IMG/VR virus record: IMGVR_UViG_3300028025_002789
Span: 1-64,000 of that record
Direction: 5' to 3' (one strand)
DNA from: a virus
DNA length: 64,000 nt
Shown here: positions 40,114 to 50,400 of the stretch, in pieces
How positions within the stretch are numbered: position 1 is the first letter of the stretch
Layout of the letters: the number at the start of each line of letters is the position of its first letter
Translations under genes and position numbers: made by a program
The notes under the pieces: model-generated
Databases searched by the model: none
The model's input: the letters and a program-made list of their open reading frames with translations, nothing else
What the model was told of the DNA's origin: nothing

Positions 40114-41091
40114 ATGGCAGAGGTATACAAAAATTCTAACGCACCAATAAGTACAAAGATATTTTTTGGTGGAGAAATTGTTGACGCAGACTCAACAGTT
40201 TTAGTTCAGCTATACGATATTACTAGTCCTTCTGCATCTACAAATCCATATAACCCAGGCACCCCAGTAGGAATATACCAGGCAACAAAAGTTGAAACGG
40301 ATACTGGATCATATAAATTAAACTTACCATTTACATTAACGACTGTAGATAGAAAATTTAGGGTTCACTGGATTTATCAGTATCAAGGTCAAGAATTAAT
40401 GCATTACACATTTGCCGATGTAGTAACCCCATACTGCAATATAATTGAGGCCATAGAGGATTTAAACATAGGATCAGATCAGTCTGACCCAAACTATAAG
40501 ACATATCATGAAATTGCCATGGCTGAAAAGTATGCTAGAAAAATAATTGATGACTATACTGGACAGAACTTTACTCTGTATACAGACACAGAAACAGTAT
40601 ATGGATCTGGCTCAGACATTCTACCAACTTCATATAAACTTCATACTTTAGAAAAGCTATACGCTAATGATATTTTATTAATAGACAACATTAATCAAAT
40701 AAACAATATTGGCTATAACTTACAGGTATCAGAATCTGGTTTTGGTATAAGATTAAATAGAAATAATATAGTTGACAACACAGTATACGTTGCAAATGGA
40801 ATGGTTCCGCCATCTCTATACGGAGAAGGATTTTTTAATAAAAATACAACATATATTTTGCAAGGAAAATTTGGATGGAATAGAGTTCCAGACGAAGTAG
40901 AGCAAGCATGTATACAGCTCATCGGACATTTCTTTGATAAAGATAGACACTGGAAAGATCAGTATGTAAAATCAATACAGACATTCGACTGGAAGATTGA
41001 TTATAATTCAGACATTCATTCTGGCACAGGCTGCGCCTACGCAGACAAGCTTCTATCCCCATATGTTTTAAATCAAATGGTTGTGATCTAA
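40114..41091 (+). CDS. head-tail connector protein (325 aa)
   Basis: ATG at 40114. The N-terminal 115 residues are a beta domain. From about 130 on, HEIAMAEKYARKIIDDYTGQ ... VPDEVEQACIQLIGHFFDKD is the gp6/adaptor-type pattern of connectors that plug onto the portal. Next gene begins at the following base. Confidence 0.75.
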   Translation: MAEVYKNSNAPISTKIFFGGEIVDADSTVLVQLYDITSPSASTNPYNPGTPVGIYQATKVETDTGSYKLNLPFTLTTVDRKFRVHWIYQYQGQELMHYTFADVVTPYCNIIEAIEDLNIGSDQSDPNYKTYHEIAMAEKYARKIIDDYTGQNFTLYTDTETVYGSGSDILPTSYKLHTLEKLYANDILLIDNINQINNIGYNLQVSESGFGIRLNRNNIVDNTVYVANGMVPPSLYGEGFFNKNTTYILQGKFGWNRVPDEVEQACIQLIGHFFDKDRHWKDQYVKSIQTFDWKIDYNSDIHSGTGCAYADKLLSPYVLNQMVVI

Positions 41092-41520
41092 ATGTTTTCA
41101 GTCATAGACTCAGTTCTGTCTATGAAAATGGATGTGTATAGACAGTCTGATGCACAGAATCCAGATACTGGGGCAATCATAAAAGAGTGGAATTATTACA
41201 AGACACTAGATTGTCATGCAAAAGGCGTCATTAGCAATTCAGCTACTACCCGCTCAAGCGATAAGCAAGTATTTGATAATAGATATTTAAACGATCAGGT
41301 GATTCAAATTAGAACATCTGAGAGACTTATTCTCAGAGAAAAAATTACTAACGTTAGAGATAAAGACGGTAATATAATCTGGGCAGAGATTAACTTTCCC
41401 ACAGAAACACCAACAGTATTTGAAGTAATAGGAACAACCCCGATAACAGATCCATTTGGAAGAGTAATTGGATACAACTCATCTATGAAGAGATCGGAGA
41501 ACCAGCAAATTGGAATCTAG
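41092..41520 (+). CDS. head completion / stopper protein (142 aa)
   Basis: SVLSMKMDVYRQSDAQNPDT ... RTSERLILREKITNVRDKDG ... fits the SPP1 gp16-like head closure family (small beta-barrel) by pattern and by its place between the connector and the tail completion protein. It would close the head-tail channel. Confidence 0.7.
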   Translation: MFSVIDSVLSMKMDVYRQSDAQNPDTGAIIKEWNYYKTLDCHAKGVISNSATTRSSDKQVFDNRYLNDQVIQIRTSERLILREKITNVRDKDGNIIWAEINFPTETPTVFEVIGTTPITDPFGRVIGYNSSMKRSENQQIGI

Positions 41521-42298
41521 TAAATTACTGGTACAGGCAGCAAGCAGCCTTGAAAGATTAATGGTTGGAAACTCAAGAGATGCCTCAATTAAGGATAGCA
41601 ATGTAGCGCAAATATCTGCAGCAATATACTATCAGGCTAATGTCATTGCTAAATTGACAGAAAGCAAGCAATTTAAAGACAAATTTAAATCTGTGATATT
41701 CGCACAAATTCTAAAAGACTTTGGAAATTATGTAGACGCACAGGCTAGAGTAAAACCTAATTCCCTACATCATATGTATGAGTGGAAAAAGGCAGGAGAT
41801 GAAAAGGCAAGACTATTTAATCTAAGAATGATAGATGGAGAAGGAGTCTCATTTAAAATATCTTATGAGTATAAATTATCTAAATCATTTGTTCCAGCCC
41901 CAGAAGGAAGAAGAAGACACGTATTCTCAAATAAAGCTTCCGTGATGGAGGCTGGAATGCCTCTAATAATTGCTCCACGCCATTCTGAGAGGCTTGTATT
42001 CGATTCTAATGGTCAGACTATCTTTATGCCCAAAGGGGCCTCAGTGACCGTTAAAAGGCCTGGAGGAAGCGGTGTAAAAAATCAGTTTACTTTAAAGTAT
42101 AGTATATTTTTTAGAAGTCAATTAGTTAATCAATCTATTAAGGCTTCAGGATTCCAGAGACTATTTAACTCATCATTGACAAAAGCAATGAATCTTCCAG
42201 CATCAATTAAAAAGGTTCAATATTCATTCTCACCAAATACTATTAGATCTATGGCGGACTCAGCAGTAACACAATCATTTGGAGGTGCAATGGTATGA
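41510..42298 (+). CDS. neck/tail completion protein (262 aa)
   Basis: TTG start at 41510, overlapping the previous gene by 11 nt, with GGAG about 10 nt before it. Long helical N-terminus (LVQAASSLERLMVGNSRDAS) and a basic middle (FVPAPEGRRRHVFSNKAS). By position and size it corresponds to HK97 gp10-type tail completion proteins. Overlaps the next start (ATGACA). Confidence 0.65.
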   Translation: MESSKLLVQAASSLERLMVGNSRDASIKDSNVAQISAAIYYQANVIAKLTESKQFKDKFKSVIFAQILKDFGNYVDAQARVKPNSLHHMYEWKKAGDEKARLFNLRMIDGEGVSFKISYEYKLSKSFVPAPEGRRRHVFSNKASVMEAGMPLIIAPRHSERLVFDSNGQTIFMPKGASVTVKRPGGSGVKNQFTLKYSIFFRSQLVNQSIKASGFQRLFNSSLTKAMNLPASIKKVQYSFSPNTIRSMADSAVTQSFGGAMV

Positions 42299-42807
42299 CA
42301 CCTGATTATAAATTAGACGCTATGTTTGAGCTAAGAAAATTTTTATGGAGTAAGCTTGTTCTGACTGGAATATTCGATAATGATGAATACTACAGCGACA
42401 ACCTTGCCGAAACAATAATTCCAATTATTCCAGTTCAGCAGGCTCCAGAAATGAATCAATTTTTGAGCGGGAAAAAGCATATAGTCTACGATAAGATAGG
42501 TACCTCTTATGAGGAAAACTGGATGGTATGCTGTGAGCAAATCCTATTTACAATATACTCCACAGACTTTTCGGAAATTAATGAAATTAGAAACTTTATG
42601 ATGGATCAGTTTAGAAGAATGGATGAGTCTGCTAGGGATATAAATAGGTACTCTGGATTATCTGATAAATTTAAATTTCATAGCATATTTATAGCAGATA
42701 TATCTCCAACTGAGCCATCTCAAGAATTACAGGGATTCCTCTCTGCAGACGTCATTTTAGAAGTAAAGTATTCAAGAATGGTCGACTCAGTAGGTAGATT
42801 TTTATAA
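42295..42807 (+). CDS. tail terminator protein (170 aa)
   Basis: Pattern MFELRKFLWSKLVLTGIFDN ... IIPVQQAPEMNQFLSGKKHI ... ILFTIYSTDFSEINEIRNFM fits tail terminators, the hexameric ring that ends the tail tube. It lies between the neck genes and the tube protein as usual. Confidence 0.75.
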   Translation: MTPDYKLDAMFELRKFLWSKLVLTGIFDNDEYYSDNLAETIIPIIPVQQAPEMNQFLSGKKHIVYDKIGTSYEENWMVCCEQILFTIYSTDFSEINEIRNFMMDQFRRMDESARDINRYSGLSDKFKFHSIFIADISPTEPSQELQGFLSADVILEVKYSRMVDSVGRFL

Positions 42808-42903
42808 TTTGCCTTATAGCCTATTATGGCCTAAAATTGGACTAGAGGAAAGAGCCTAGCCAGCGAAACAAATTTTTAGAAACCACAGGAGGTGGAAATA
42901 AAT

Positions 42904-43629
42904 ATGGCAATTCAAAATACAGGTAATGCCCGCAATATTCTTGTAGGAGCATCACCACTATTCTTGACAGTTGAAGATTCAACTGTTTCAGGGTATGTTG
43001 AAGACATGGAAGCAGGATCACTCAGCGCTTTTGTTGCAAACAAAAACAGATCTGTACCAGCTTTCGTTCCGTCACAATCATACACTACTACATTAAATAA
43101 CGTCGAGACAGTATCAGCAGCAACCGACACACCAGCAGGTACAAAGGGTGCAGCATACCGTAACGTAGGTTATACAAATAACGGTCTTCAAATTACTTAC
43201 AATCCAACATACGATTCAGTAACAGTAGATCAGTTGCTAGATACAGCAAAGCTTTTCAAGTCTGCGATGGAAGTTATGATCGCAACAGAAATGTCAGAAG
43301 GAACACTAGAAAACGTTCTAGTTGTATTCGGACAGAAAGCTGCAACATTAAATTCAGGAACTCTAGGATTAGAGGCAGGAGCACTTGGCTCAGCCCCTAC
43401 AGAGCGTCAATTAATTGCAGTTGGACAAGCTCCAACTACAGCAGTTAACGCAAACACAGAGCGTGTATACTATGCACGTCGTGTTCTATCTGTTCAGCAA
43501 TCACAGTTCTCTCTATCACGCAGCACACCAACAACATTCCCAGTAACCTTCCGTCTTTTGCCATCAGGTAGCTCAAGCTACGTTGGCTCAGAGTACGGTA
43601 AGATTATTGACCGTGTAATCACTGCATAA
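42904..43629 (+). CDS. major tail tube protein (241 aa)
   Basis: Strong RBS AGGAGGTGG before the ATG at 42904. Beta-rich with EDSTVSGYVEDMEAGSLSAF and the C-terminal YARRVLSVQQSQFSLSRSTP ... VTFRLLP, typical of siphovirus tube proteins. As in the capsid gene, codon use is biased to C-ending codons. Followed by a terminator. Confidence 0.8.
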   Translation: MAIQNTGNARNILVGASPLFLTVEDSTVSGYVEDMEAGSLSAFVANKNRSVPAFVPSQSYTTTLNNVETVSAATDTPAGTKGAAYRNVGYTNNGLQITYNPTYDSVTVDQLLDTAKLFKSAMEVMIATEMSEGTLENVLVVFGQKAATLNSGTLGLEAGALGSAPTERQLIAVGQAPTTAVNANTERVYYARRVLSVQQSQFSLSRSTPTTFPVTFRLLPSGSSSYVGSEYGKIIDRVITA

Positions 43630-43652
43630 TAATTTAATTAAATTATTAACGG

Positions 43653-43676
43653 AAGCCCTCAGAAATGAGGGCTTTC
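43653..43676 (+). terminator. rho-independent terminator after the tail tube gene
   Basis: Perfect 9-bp arms AAGCCCTCA and TGAGGGCTT with GAAA loop, then a T-containing tail. Confidence 0.85.
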
Positions 43677-43679
43677 TGC

Positions 43680-43708
43680 TTGTATTATTAAATCAAGTTT
43701 AGTATAAT
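43680..43708 (+). promoter_or_regulatory. promoter of the tail assembly module
   Basis: TTGTAT (43680-43685), 17 nt, TATAAT (43703-43708), then RBS AAGGAGGA at 43723-43730. Confidence 0.65.
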
Positions 43709-43736
43709 GATTAGGACTATCCAAGGAGGATATAAA

Positions 43737-44075
43737 TTGGCTACAACCGTATACGACGTAGAAGAAATCACCTTACAGAATGGTGACAAGGTCCGACTTA
43801 AGCCCTTAACAATTAAGGCGCTAAGAAAATTTATGGCGGCTATCGCAAAGACAGCAACATCTCAAACAGAGGATGAAACACTAACAATTCTTATTGATGC
43901 ATGTGCCGTTGCTATAGAACTACAACTACCAGAGTTAGCAAACAACAGAGAGGCATTAGAGTCAGCATTAGATATGCCAACTATTAATCGCATCCTTGAA
44001 GTTTGCGGAGGAATTAAACTAGACGACCCAAACCTGGGAGCGGCAGCAGTTCTTCCTGGTCAGAACTCGATCTAG
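43737..44075 (+). CDS. tail assembly chaperone, N-terminal form (112 aa)
   Basis: TTG start at 43737 is preferred because AAGGAGGA lies 6 nt before it; an ATG at 43707 falls inside the promoter. LQNGDKVRLKPLTIKALRKF ... ILIDACAVAIELQLPELANN has the usual chaperone pattern. Lies between the tube and tape-measure genes, like lambda gpG. A fraction of ribosomes should shift at 44027-44033 to make the long form. Confidence 0.85.
   Translation: MATTVYDVEEITLQNGDKVRLKPLTIKALRKFMAAIAKTATSQTEDETLTILIDACAVAIELQLPELANNREALESALDMPTINRILEVCGGIKLDDPNLGAAAVLPGQNSI
44027..44033 (+). promoter_or_regulatory. -1 programmed frameshift site CCCAAAC
   Basis: Perfect X XXY YYZ heptamer in frame as C CCA AAC. Shifting back one base enters the second open frame (44033-44395), which has no good start of its own before 44147. 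Confidence 0.85.
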
Positions 44076-44395
44076 CCGCTCTTGAAGGAGAAGTTTTTCT
44101 TTTAGGTAATTGGAAAAATTACGAAGAACTAGAAGAAAATATTTCTATGCCAGAGCTTATACAGACTTTTAAATCTATGCAAAAAACTGAAGAAGAGAAA
44201 AGAAAATTTCTAGCATCTCTTCAGGGCATAAATTTAAATGAAGAAAAAGAAGAAGAAGGTTCTACCTTTGAAGATGTACGAAAGAGAGCACTTGGAATAG
44301 ATACATCATCTGATGATGTTGTTTCTTTACAAGGCCCTTATGCAGCAGAAGCTGGTTTCGGAATCGGAGCAGGGTTAGGATACTCTAGGGAGTAA
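44033..44395 (+). CDS. tail assembly chaperone, frameshift extension (120 aa of a 219-aa fusion)
   Basis: Read in the -1 frame after the heptamer, giving PGSGSSSW then SELDLAALEGEVFLLGNWKN, followed by MPELIQTFKSMQKTEEEKRK and a helical tail. The GEVFLLG segment resembles the second half of chaperone G-T fusions. The fusion would be 99 + 120 residues. The long form recruits tube subunits to the tape measure. Confidence 0.8.
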   Translation, partial: PGSGSSSSWSELDLAALEGEVFLLGNWKNYEELEENISMPELIQTFKSMQKTEEEKRKFLASLQGINLNEEKEEEGSTFEDVRKRALGIDTSSDDVVSLQGPYAAEAGFGIGAGLGYSRE

Positions 44396-44404
44396 TATAG
44401 TTAA

Positions 44405-47400
44405 ATGGCCGACGAACAAATAGTCACCAATATAGTCGCAACCTCCGACTTTTCAAATCTTATTACAGATCTCAATAAGGTTTCTTCGGCATTAACAAAA
44501 TTACAGGATAAGCTTCAGGCAACAAATAAAACATTAGCCGCACAAGTTGCGGTGATGAATAGATCATTCGCAGATACCATAAGAAGTACTGGTCAATTCT
44601 CTACACACTTTGTTAGCTTAACATCTGATGTAGATAAGTTTGGACAGCAATTAGATAGAGGCCAAATGAAACTTGGCCAGTTCTTCAGGGTATATGCTCA
44701 GCATGCTAAATCAAATGGCGGATTAATAAGAGACTTAGCAAAACAACAAGTTCAACTACAAAACTCAGTTCTACAGCCACTAGGCAAAAATGCTGAAGGG
44801 TTAATGCAATACAATGTTCATATTCCAAGAGGAATTGATGTAATAAAGAACAAGACAGCAATTGCAAGACAAGAACTTCAGATCATGAATAAGGTTGTTC
44901 AAGAGGGCGCAGGACAATTAATTAACTGGGGTAAAAATACACAGTGGGCAGGACGTCAGTTAACAGTAGGTCTTACTGTTCCGATGGCGGCATTTGGTAA
45001 AGCATCAGCTGATGCATTCAGAACTGCTGACGAACAATTAGTTAGATTAACAAAGGTTTATGGTGGTATATCTCAAACATCTAGTTCAGAATTATTGAAA
45101 GTAAGAAAAGATGTAATAGAGACAGCTAGACAAATTTCAAAATCAATGGGTGCAAGTTTTAATGAAACAATTGGATTAGCAGCAGATATTGCAGCAACTG
45201 GTAAAACAGGAAACGAATTACTAAAGTCGGTTCAGGAAACAACACGTTTAGCAGTACTTGGTGAAGTAGATAGACAAGAAGCTATGAAGGCTACCCTGGC
45301 AATTCAAACAGCTTTTAAATCAAATACTGAAGAGCTAACAGAATCAATTAACTTTTTAAACGCAGTTGAAAACCAGACATCAACAACTCTAAACGATTTA
45401 GTAGAAGCAATTCCAAAAGCTGGACCAATTGTTAAAGGTCTAGGCGGAGATGTAAAAGACCTTGCCTTATACCTTACAGCAATGCGTGAAGGTGGAATTA
45501 ATGCATCTGAAGGAGCAAACGCATTAAAGTCAGGTTTAGCATCTCTTATTAATCCAACTAAAGTAGCAACAGGCATGTTTGCTGATTTTGGCATAGATTT
45601 AAAAAATATAGTACAAAAAAATGCTGGAGATACAACTGCTACTATTTTAGAATTGCAGTCAGCATTAGAAACATTAAATCCTTTACAGAAACAACAGGCT
45701 TTAGAGCAGCTATTTGGTAAGTTCCAGTTTGCACGTATGAACGCATTGTTTGAGAATCTTGGAAAACAAGGAAGTCAGACACTACAAGTACTAGACTTGA
45801 TGAAGGCAAGCAGTCAAGATTTATCTAATTTAGCAGGACGAGAATTAGCACAAGTAACAGAGTCTGCTTCTGGTAGATACCGCAGAGCCCTAGAAGGATT
45901 AAAAGCTGATCTTGCAGCCGTAGGAGATCAATTCTTGAATATTAATACAAGTCTTATTAACTTTGTAGATGGAATATTGAAGTTTATTCAGAAACTTCCA
46001 GACCCAATAAAGAAAATACTTGGATTCCTGGGAATGTTTACTGCAGCGGCAGGACCTTTAATTATGTTAACTGGTGTTCTTGGAAACTTCTTTGGATACA
46101 TAATCAAGGGTGTATCTCATATGAGAGCATTATTTAAAGGCGGAGAAGGATGGAAACTTTTAACACCAGAAATTTTAGCAGCTAATAAAGCTGGTAATTT
46201 AGTAGAACAAACATTTTATAGCGATGCAAAAGCCGCAGCAGTATTAAAACAATCTATTGCTGGTCTAACAGCAGAGTTTGCAGTATTACAGCAAAAGGCT
46301 ACGTCTGCTGCAGTATCAATTAATCCAGGAATTTCAACTATGGCTGGCAATGTTATTGTTGCAGGAGGCCCAAGAGTAGTAGATCCTAGACATCCATTAG
46401 TTGGAAAGCCTGACACAAGAGCAGCAGCACATCATAATCCAAGAGGAATGATGACTCAGGCACAAAGAGATGCTCAAACAATTCACTCAGTAACACCAGG
46501 ATCAATTGATGTAAACCAAAGAATTGGTACAACTCCTCAAATGTTTATGTCTGGAGACCTTCCAAAAATTGAAGGACTTACAGCAGTAAAGGGAGTATCA
46601 ACTGGAATAGTTGCAGGAGAAGCAGCTAAGTGGCATGCTCTTATGGGATCACTTTCGATGTTGAGCAAAAAAGAAGTTGCAACATTAAAGAAAGAAATTG
46701 CAAGAACTGGAACTTTTAGCACAGACATAAGCCAGTCATTTGGACAACTTCTTCCAGTAATGACAGATATAACAAATAATGCTGCAAGAAGATCTGCTCA
46801 AATAGTTGCACAACTTCAAGCTGGAAAAATTACTTTAGATGCAGCCCGTTCAAAAATTATTGCATTAAATGCTGAAATAGAAGCAATGATGGCACAGGCA
46901 ACAACACAAGTTGCAACTGGTCTAGGACGAACAGCATCATTAACTCAGACACCTTTAACTGGACAACCTATTGTAAGTCCTACAGGAAAATCAAATATTA
47001 AAGAAATTTTTAGATCTGGGAGAAAAGGCAAAGCGGTAATTGATACTATTGCCAGATCTCTTGGAATTAGAACTTATGGAGCTGGATACTCAACAGAAAC
47101 AACTATACCTAAAAAGATGGCTACTGGTGGAATTGTTCCAGGAGTTGGTAATACAGATACATATTCTACAACTCTTCCAGAAGGTGCATTTGTTGTAAAT
47201 AAACAAGCAACTGCACAAAATATGGATATCATCGCCCCAATGCTTGGAATGAATATGGGCGGACAAGTTCCAGTAATGCTTACTCCTGGAGAAGCAGTAA
47301 TTGATCCTAAAACAGCTAGCGCTAATTTAGATACACTTTATGGCATTAATGGTCCAGGAGCACAAGGACCTGGATATAGGCTAGGTGGATACGTACCATC

Positions 47401-50400
47401 TGCAATAGCAAACTCAATTCTTAGCGCATTTAAAATTTCATCAAGATCTACAAAGTCAGCAAAACTTCTTGGTAACTGGGGAATGCTTTTACCAAAAGGC
47501 ATTAACAGCGGACTTGCTGGCAACAAGAGCGTAAGAGGCGCAGAGTTAATAAAATACACACAAGATCCTTCTAGACAAACATCCGTTGGAGAATTTTTAG
47601 CTCACGTAGGAGTTCCTGCAAAAGAAATTAAAAGAATTCAGTCTAACATAGCTAAAAAAATTACAGAATCAATAGACCCAAGAGATTCTTATAACGATGC
47701 AATGTTAGGCCAAGTATCATTTTCTGTTATAGATAAAGAAATCAGATCTCTTGAAAGTAGGCTCCCAGGAATATCTTTAGCATATCAAAAAGATAGAATG
47801 ACTCCTGGAAGAAGAGATACACGCAAAACTCCTAGAGCTGGAGAGACACAAGCAGAAGCAGATAAACGTGGCGGCGGAAGCCCTACAGGACTAAGAGCGC
47901 CAGGTGGAAGAAAGAGCGGATATAAAACTGGAAAAGACGGAGAAGCCTTTGCTCATTTTACAGATGCAGACTTTGAAGAAAACTTAGCTTTAATTGGACA
48001 GTCAATGGGGCACATGGTTGGAGGTTATAATCCAGCAGTCCGTGGCATACATCCAAATAGTTATTCTATTAATTCACATGGCAGAATGACAAATCTTGGG
48101 ATGCCTTTACGAAAGTTAGAACGTGGATGGTCAAATCCAAGATATGTGGCGCCTGATCCAAATTCAATAGCATTAACTAATAAATGGAGAAGAGGATATA
48201 ACTCTGGCGGAATGGTTTCAATGCCAAGATCAATTCCAGTTCCACAACAAAATGGTAAGTATAATATGGGCGGAAAAGTTCAAGGATACAATGCTGGCGG
48301 AATGATTGCATCCACACTACTCGGACTACTTGCATCACAAGGAGGCTCAGCGCTTGGATCTAAGTTTGGCGGAGAAACTGGTTCAATGATTGGTGGAATG
48401 TTAGGATTCTCAATTCCAGGAATGTTAATGGCTGGTAGAGGACCTAGAATGGCAAAGGGTTCAGAAGAAGCACAAGGATTCTATGGAAACAAATTAGACA
48501 AATCAATTATAGGTAATACTAAGTTTGGCGCATCTTTAGCAAATACTGCAGCACAAGGATCTAAGGTATCTAGAGTCCTTATGGGAATGGCTGGTATATT
48601 AACAAAGACAAACTTAATTTTAGCTGGAGTCACAACAGCAGCAGTACTTGGATATAAAGCTTGGCAAAATCATAAAGAAGCACTTAGACTAAATCAATTA
48701 AGTTATGGCTTAACAGCAGAGGCAGCTCAAAAGGCTGGATTAAAGTTTGTTGATTATAATGCTAAGATCAAAGATTCTATTAATAATGTAAAGATGGTTA
48801 CAGAAAGAAACAAGCTTATGTACGAAAGCATGAAGAGTGCTGGATTACCTATTCAAATGACTATTGAGCAATATAAGAAGTTAAGAAAAGAAGTTAAGTC
48901 TACAATGTCAGATTATGTAAAGATGATTGACAGAGCTAAAGACGGAGACCTTGCTTCTATGGCAGAAAGATTAAAGACACAATTTATTGCTGCTGGAATG
49001 TCTGCAGATGAAGCAGCAAAGAAGATTTATATAGCCTTTACATTATCTAATAAGGCTGCATCAGCAGCTGTATCAACAGTTGGAAATGCTAACTTTAATA
49101 AAATAATTGATGCTCAAACAGCAGCAGTTCAAGCAATGGAATCATTTAATAAGGCAGCATCATTTGAGGACGCAAAGACACAGGCAACCGCATTAAACAC
49201 AGCTTTGCAGGCAGTAGATGGAAGCCTAGAAAATATTGTATCTGAAAGTCAAAAGAAAGCTGATGCGGATAAAACTGGAAAGACTGAAGTTATCAGTAGA
49301 TATGAAGCTGAAAAACAAATGCTTAATGGAATTACTTCAAATATTAAGGGACAGAAAAAACTTACTCAAGGATTAATTGATGAGCTAGCAAAACAAAACC
49401 CACTTATAAGAGACTTTGCTACTACACAAGACACAGTACTAAGCCTTTGGCAGAAGATGAGATTAGCAGCACAAGGGTATACTGGTGATTTAACAATGGG
49501 TGCTCAACAAACTAAAGCACTGTATACAGTCTATAATAAAGTTGCATCAGCTGTAGAAGCTAAAAATAAAGTAGGTGCATTAAAATCACAGTATGCTAAT
49601 TTAAATACATTACAGACACAGCTAGAAAAAGCTCAGAATGCAGCAAAGGGACAATCTGTACAACAACAGATTGATTCAAAGAAAGCAATTGAAGCTATCG
49701 ATGATAGAATTAAAAAGATTAAAGAAGAGGCAGACGCTAGACGTAAGGCTCTTTCTCAACAACAACAAGATGAAGATTCTTTAACTCAAATAAAGAAAAA
49801 GCAGTTAGAGTATCAGCAAGCACTAGCTTCTGGAGATATGGCTGCTGCAGCACAGGCTCAATTAGATATACAGTCATTAAATAGACAGCAACAGGTAACT
49901 CAGGCAACAAGAGCAATTGATGATAAAGAATCTTCAGATATAGCCAAGTTAGAAAAACAAAGAGACGCTCTATCCAAGAAAGAAGAGAATCTTGCCAACA
50001 AGGCTGCATTAGCAGCGGAGTCAATGGGATCATTAACAGAAAAGATTAGAAAGCAACAAGAAGCAATTGATACATTTAATTCTGCAGTGACTAACTTACA
50101 AGTAGCAATCATTGAAAAGAAAAAAGATATAAGCGGAGAGTCTGCGGCTGTTGTAAAGGCTGGAGAGGCAGCGGGAGTTAAAACAACTGGATCAGATAAA
50201 GTTGGTGTTTATGATGGTAGCAGGTTAACATATAGAGATAAAACTCCACAAGAACGTGCAAAAGATTTTATGCCAAAAGATTTAAATAAGACCTTGAATA
50301 CGGATACAGTTTACGTAAATGCAAAAAACCTTATTGATAACGCTGGTACATTTAATAAACCAAAAGATTTTGGTAGAGTTCCTGGGCTAGATCCTAGAGA

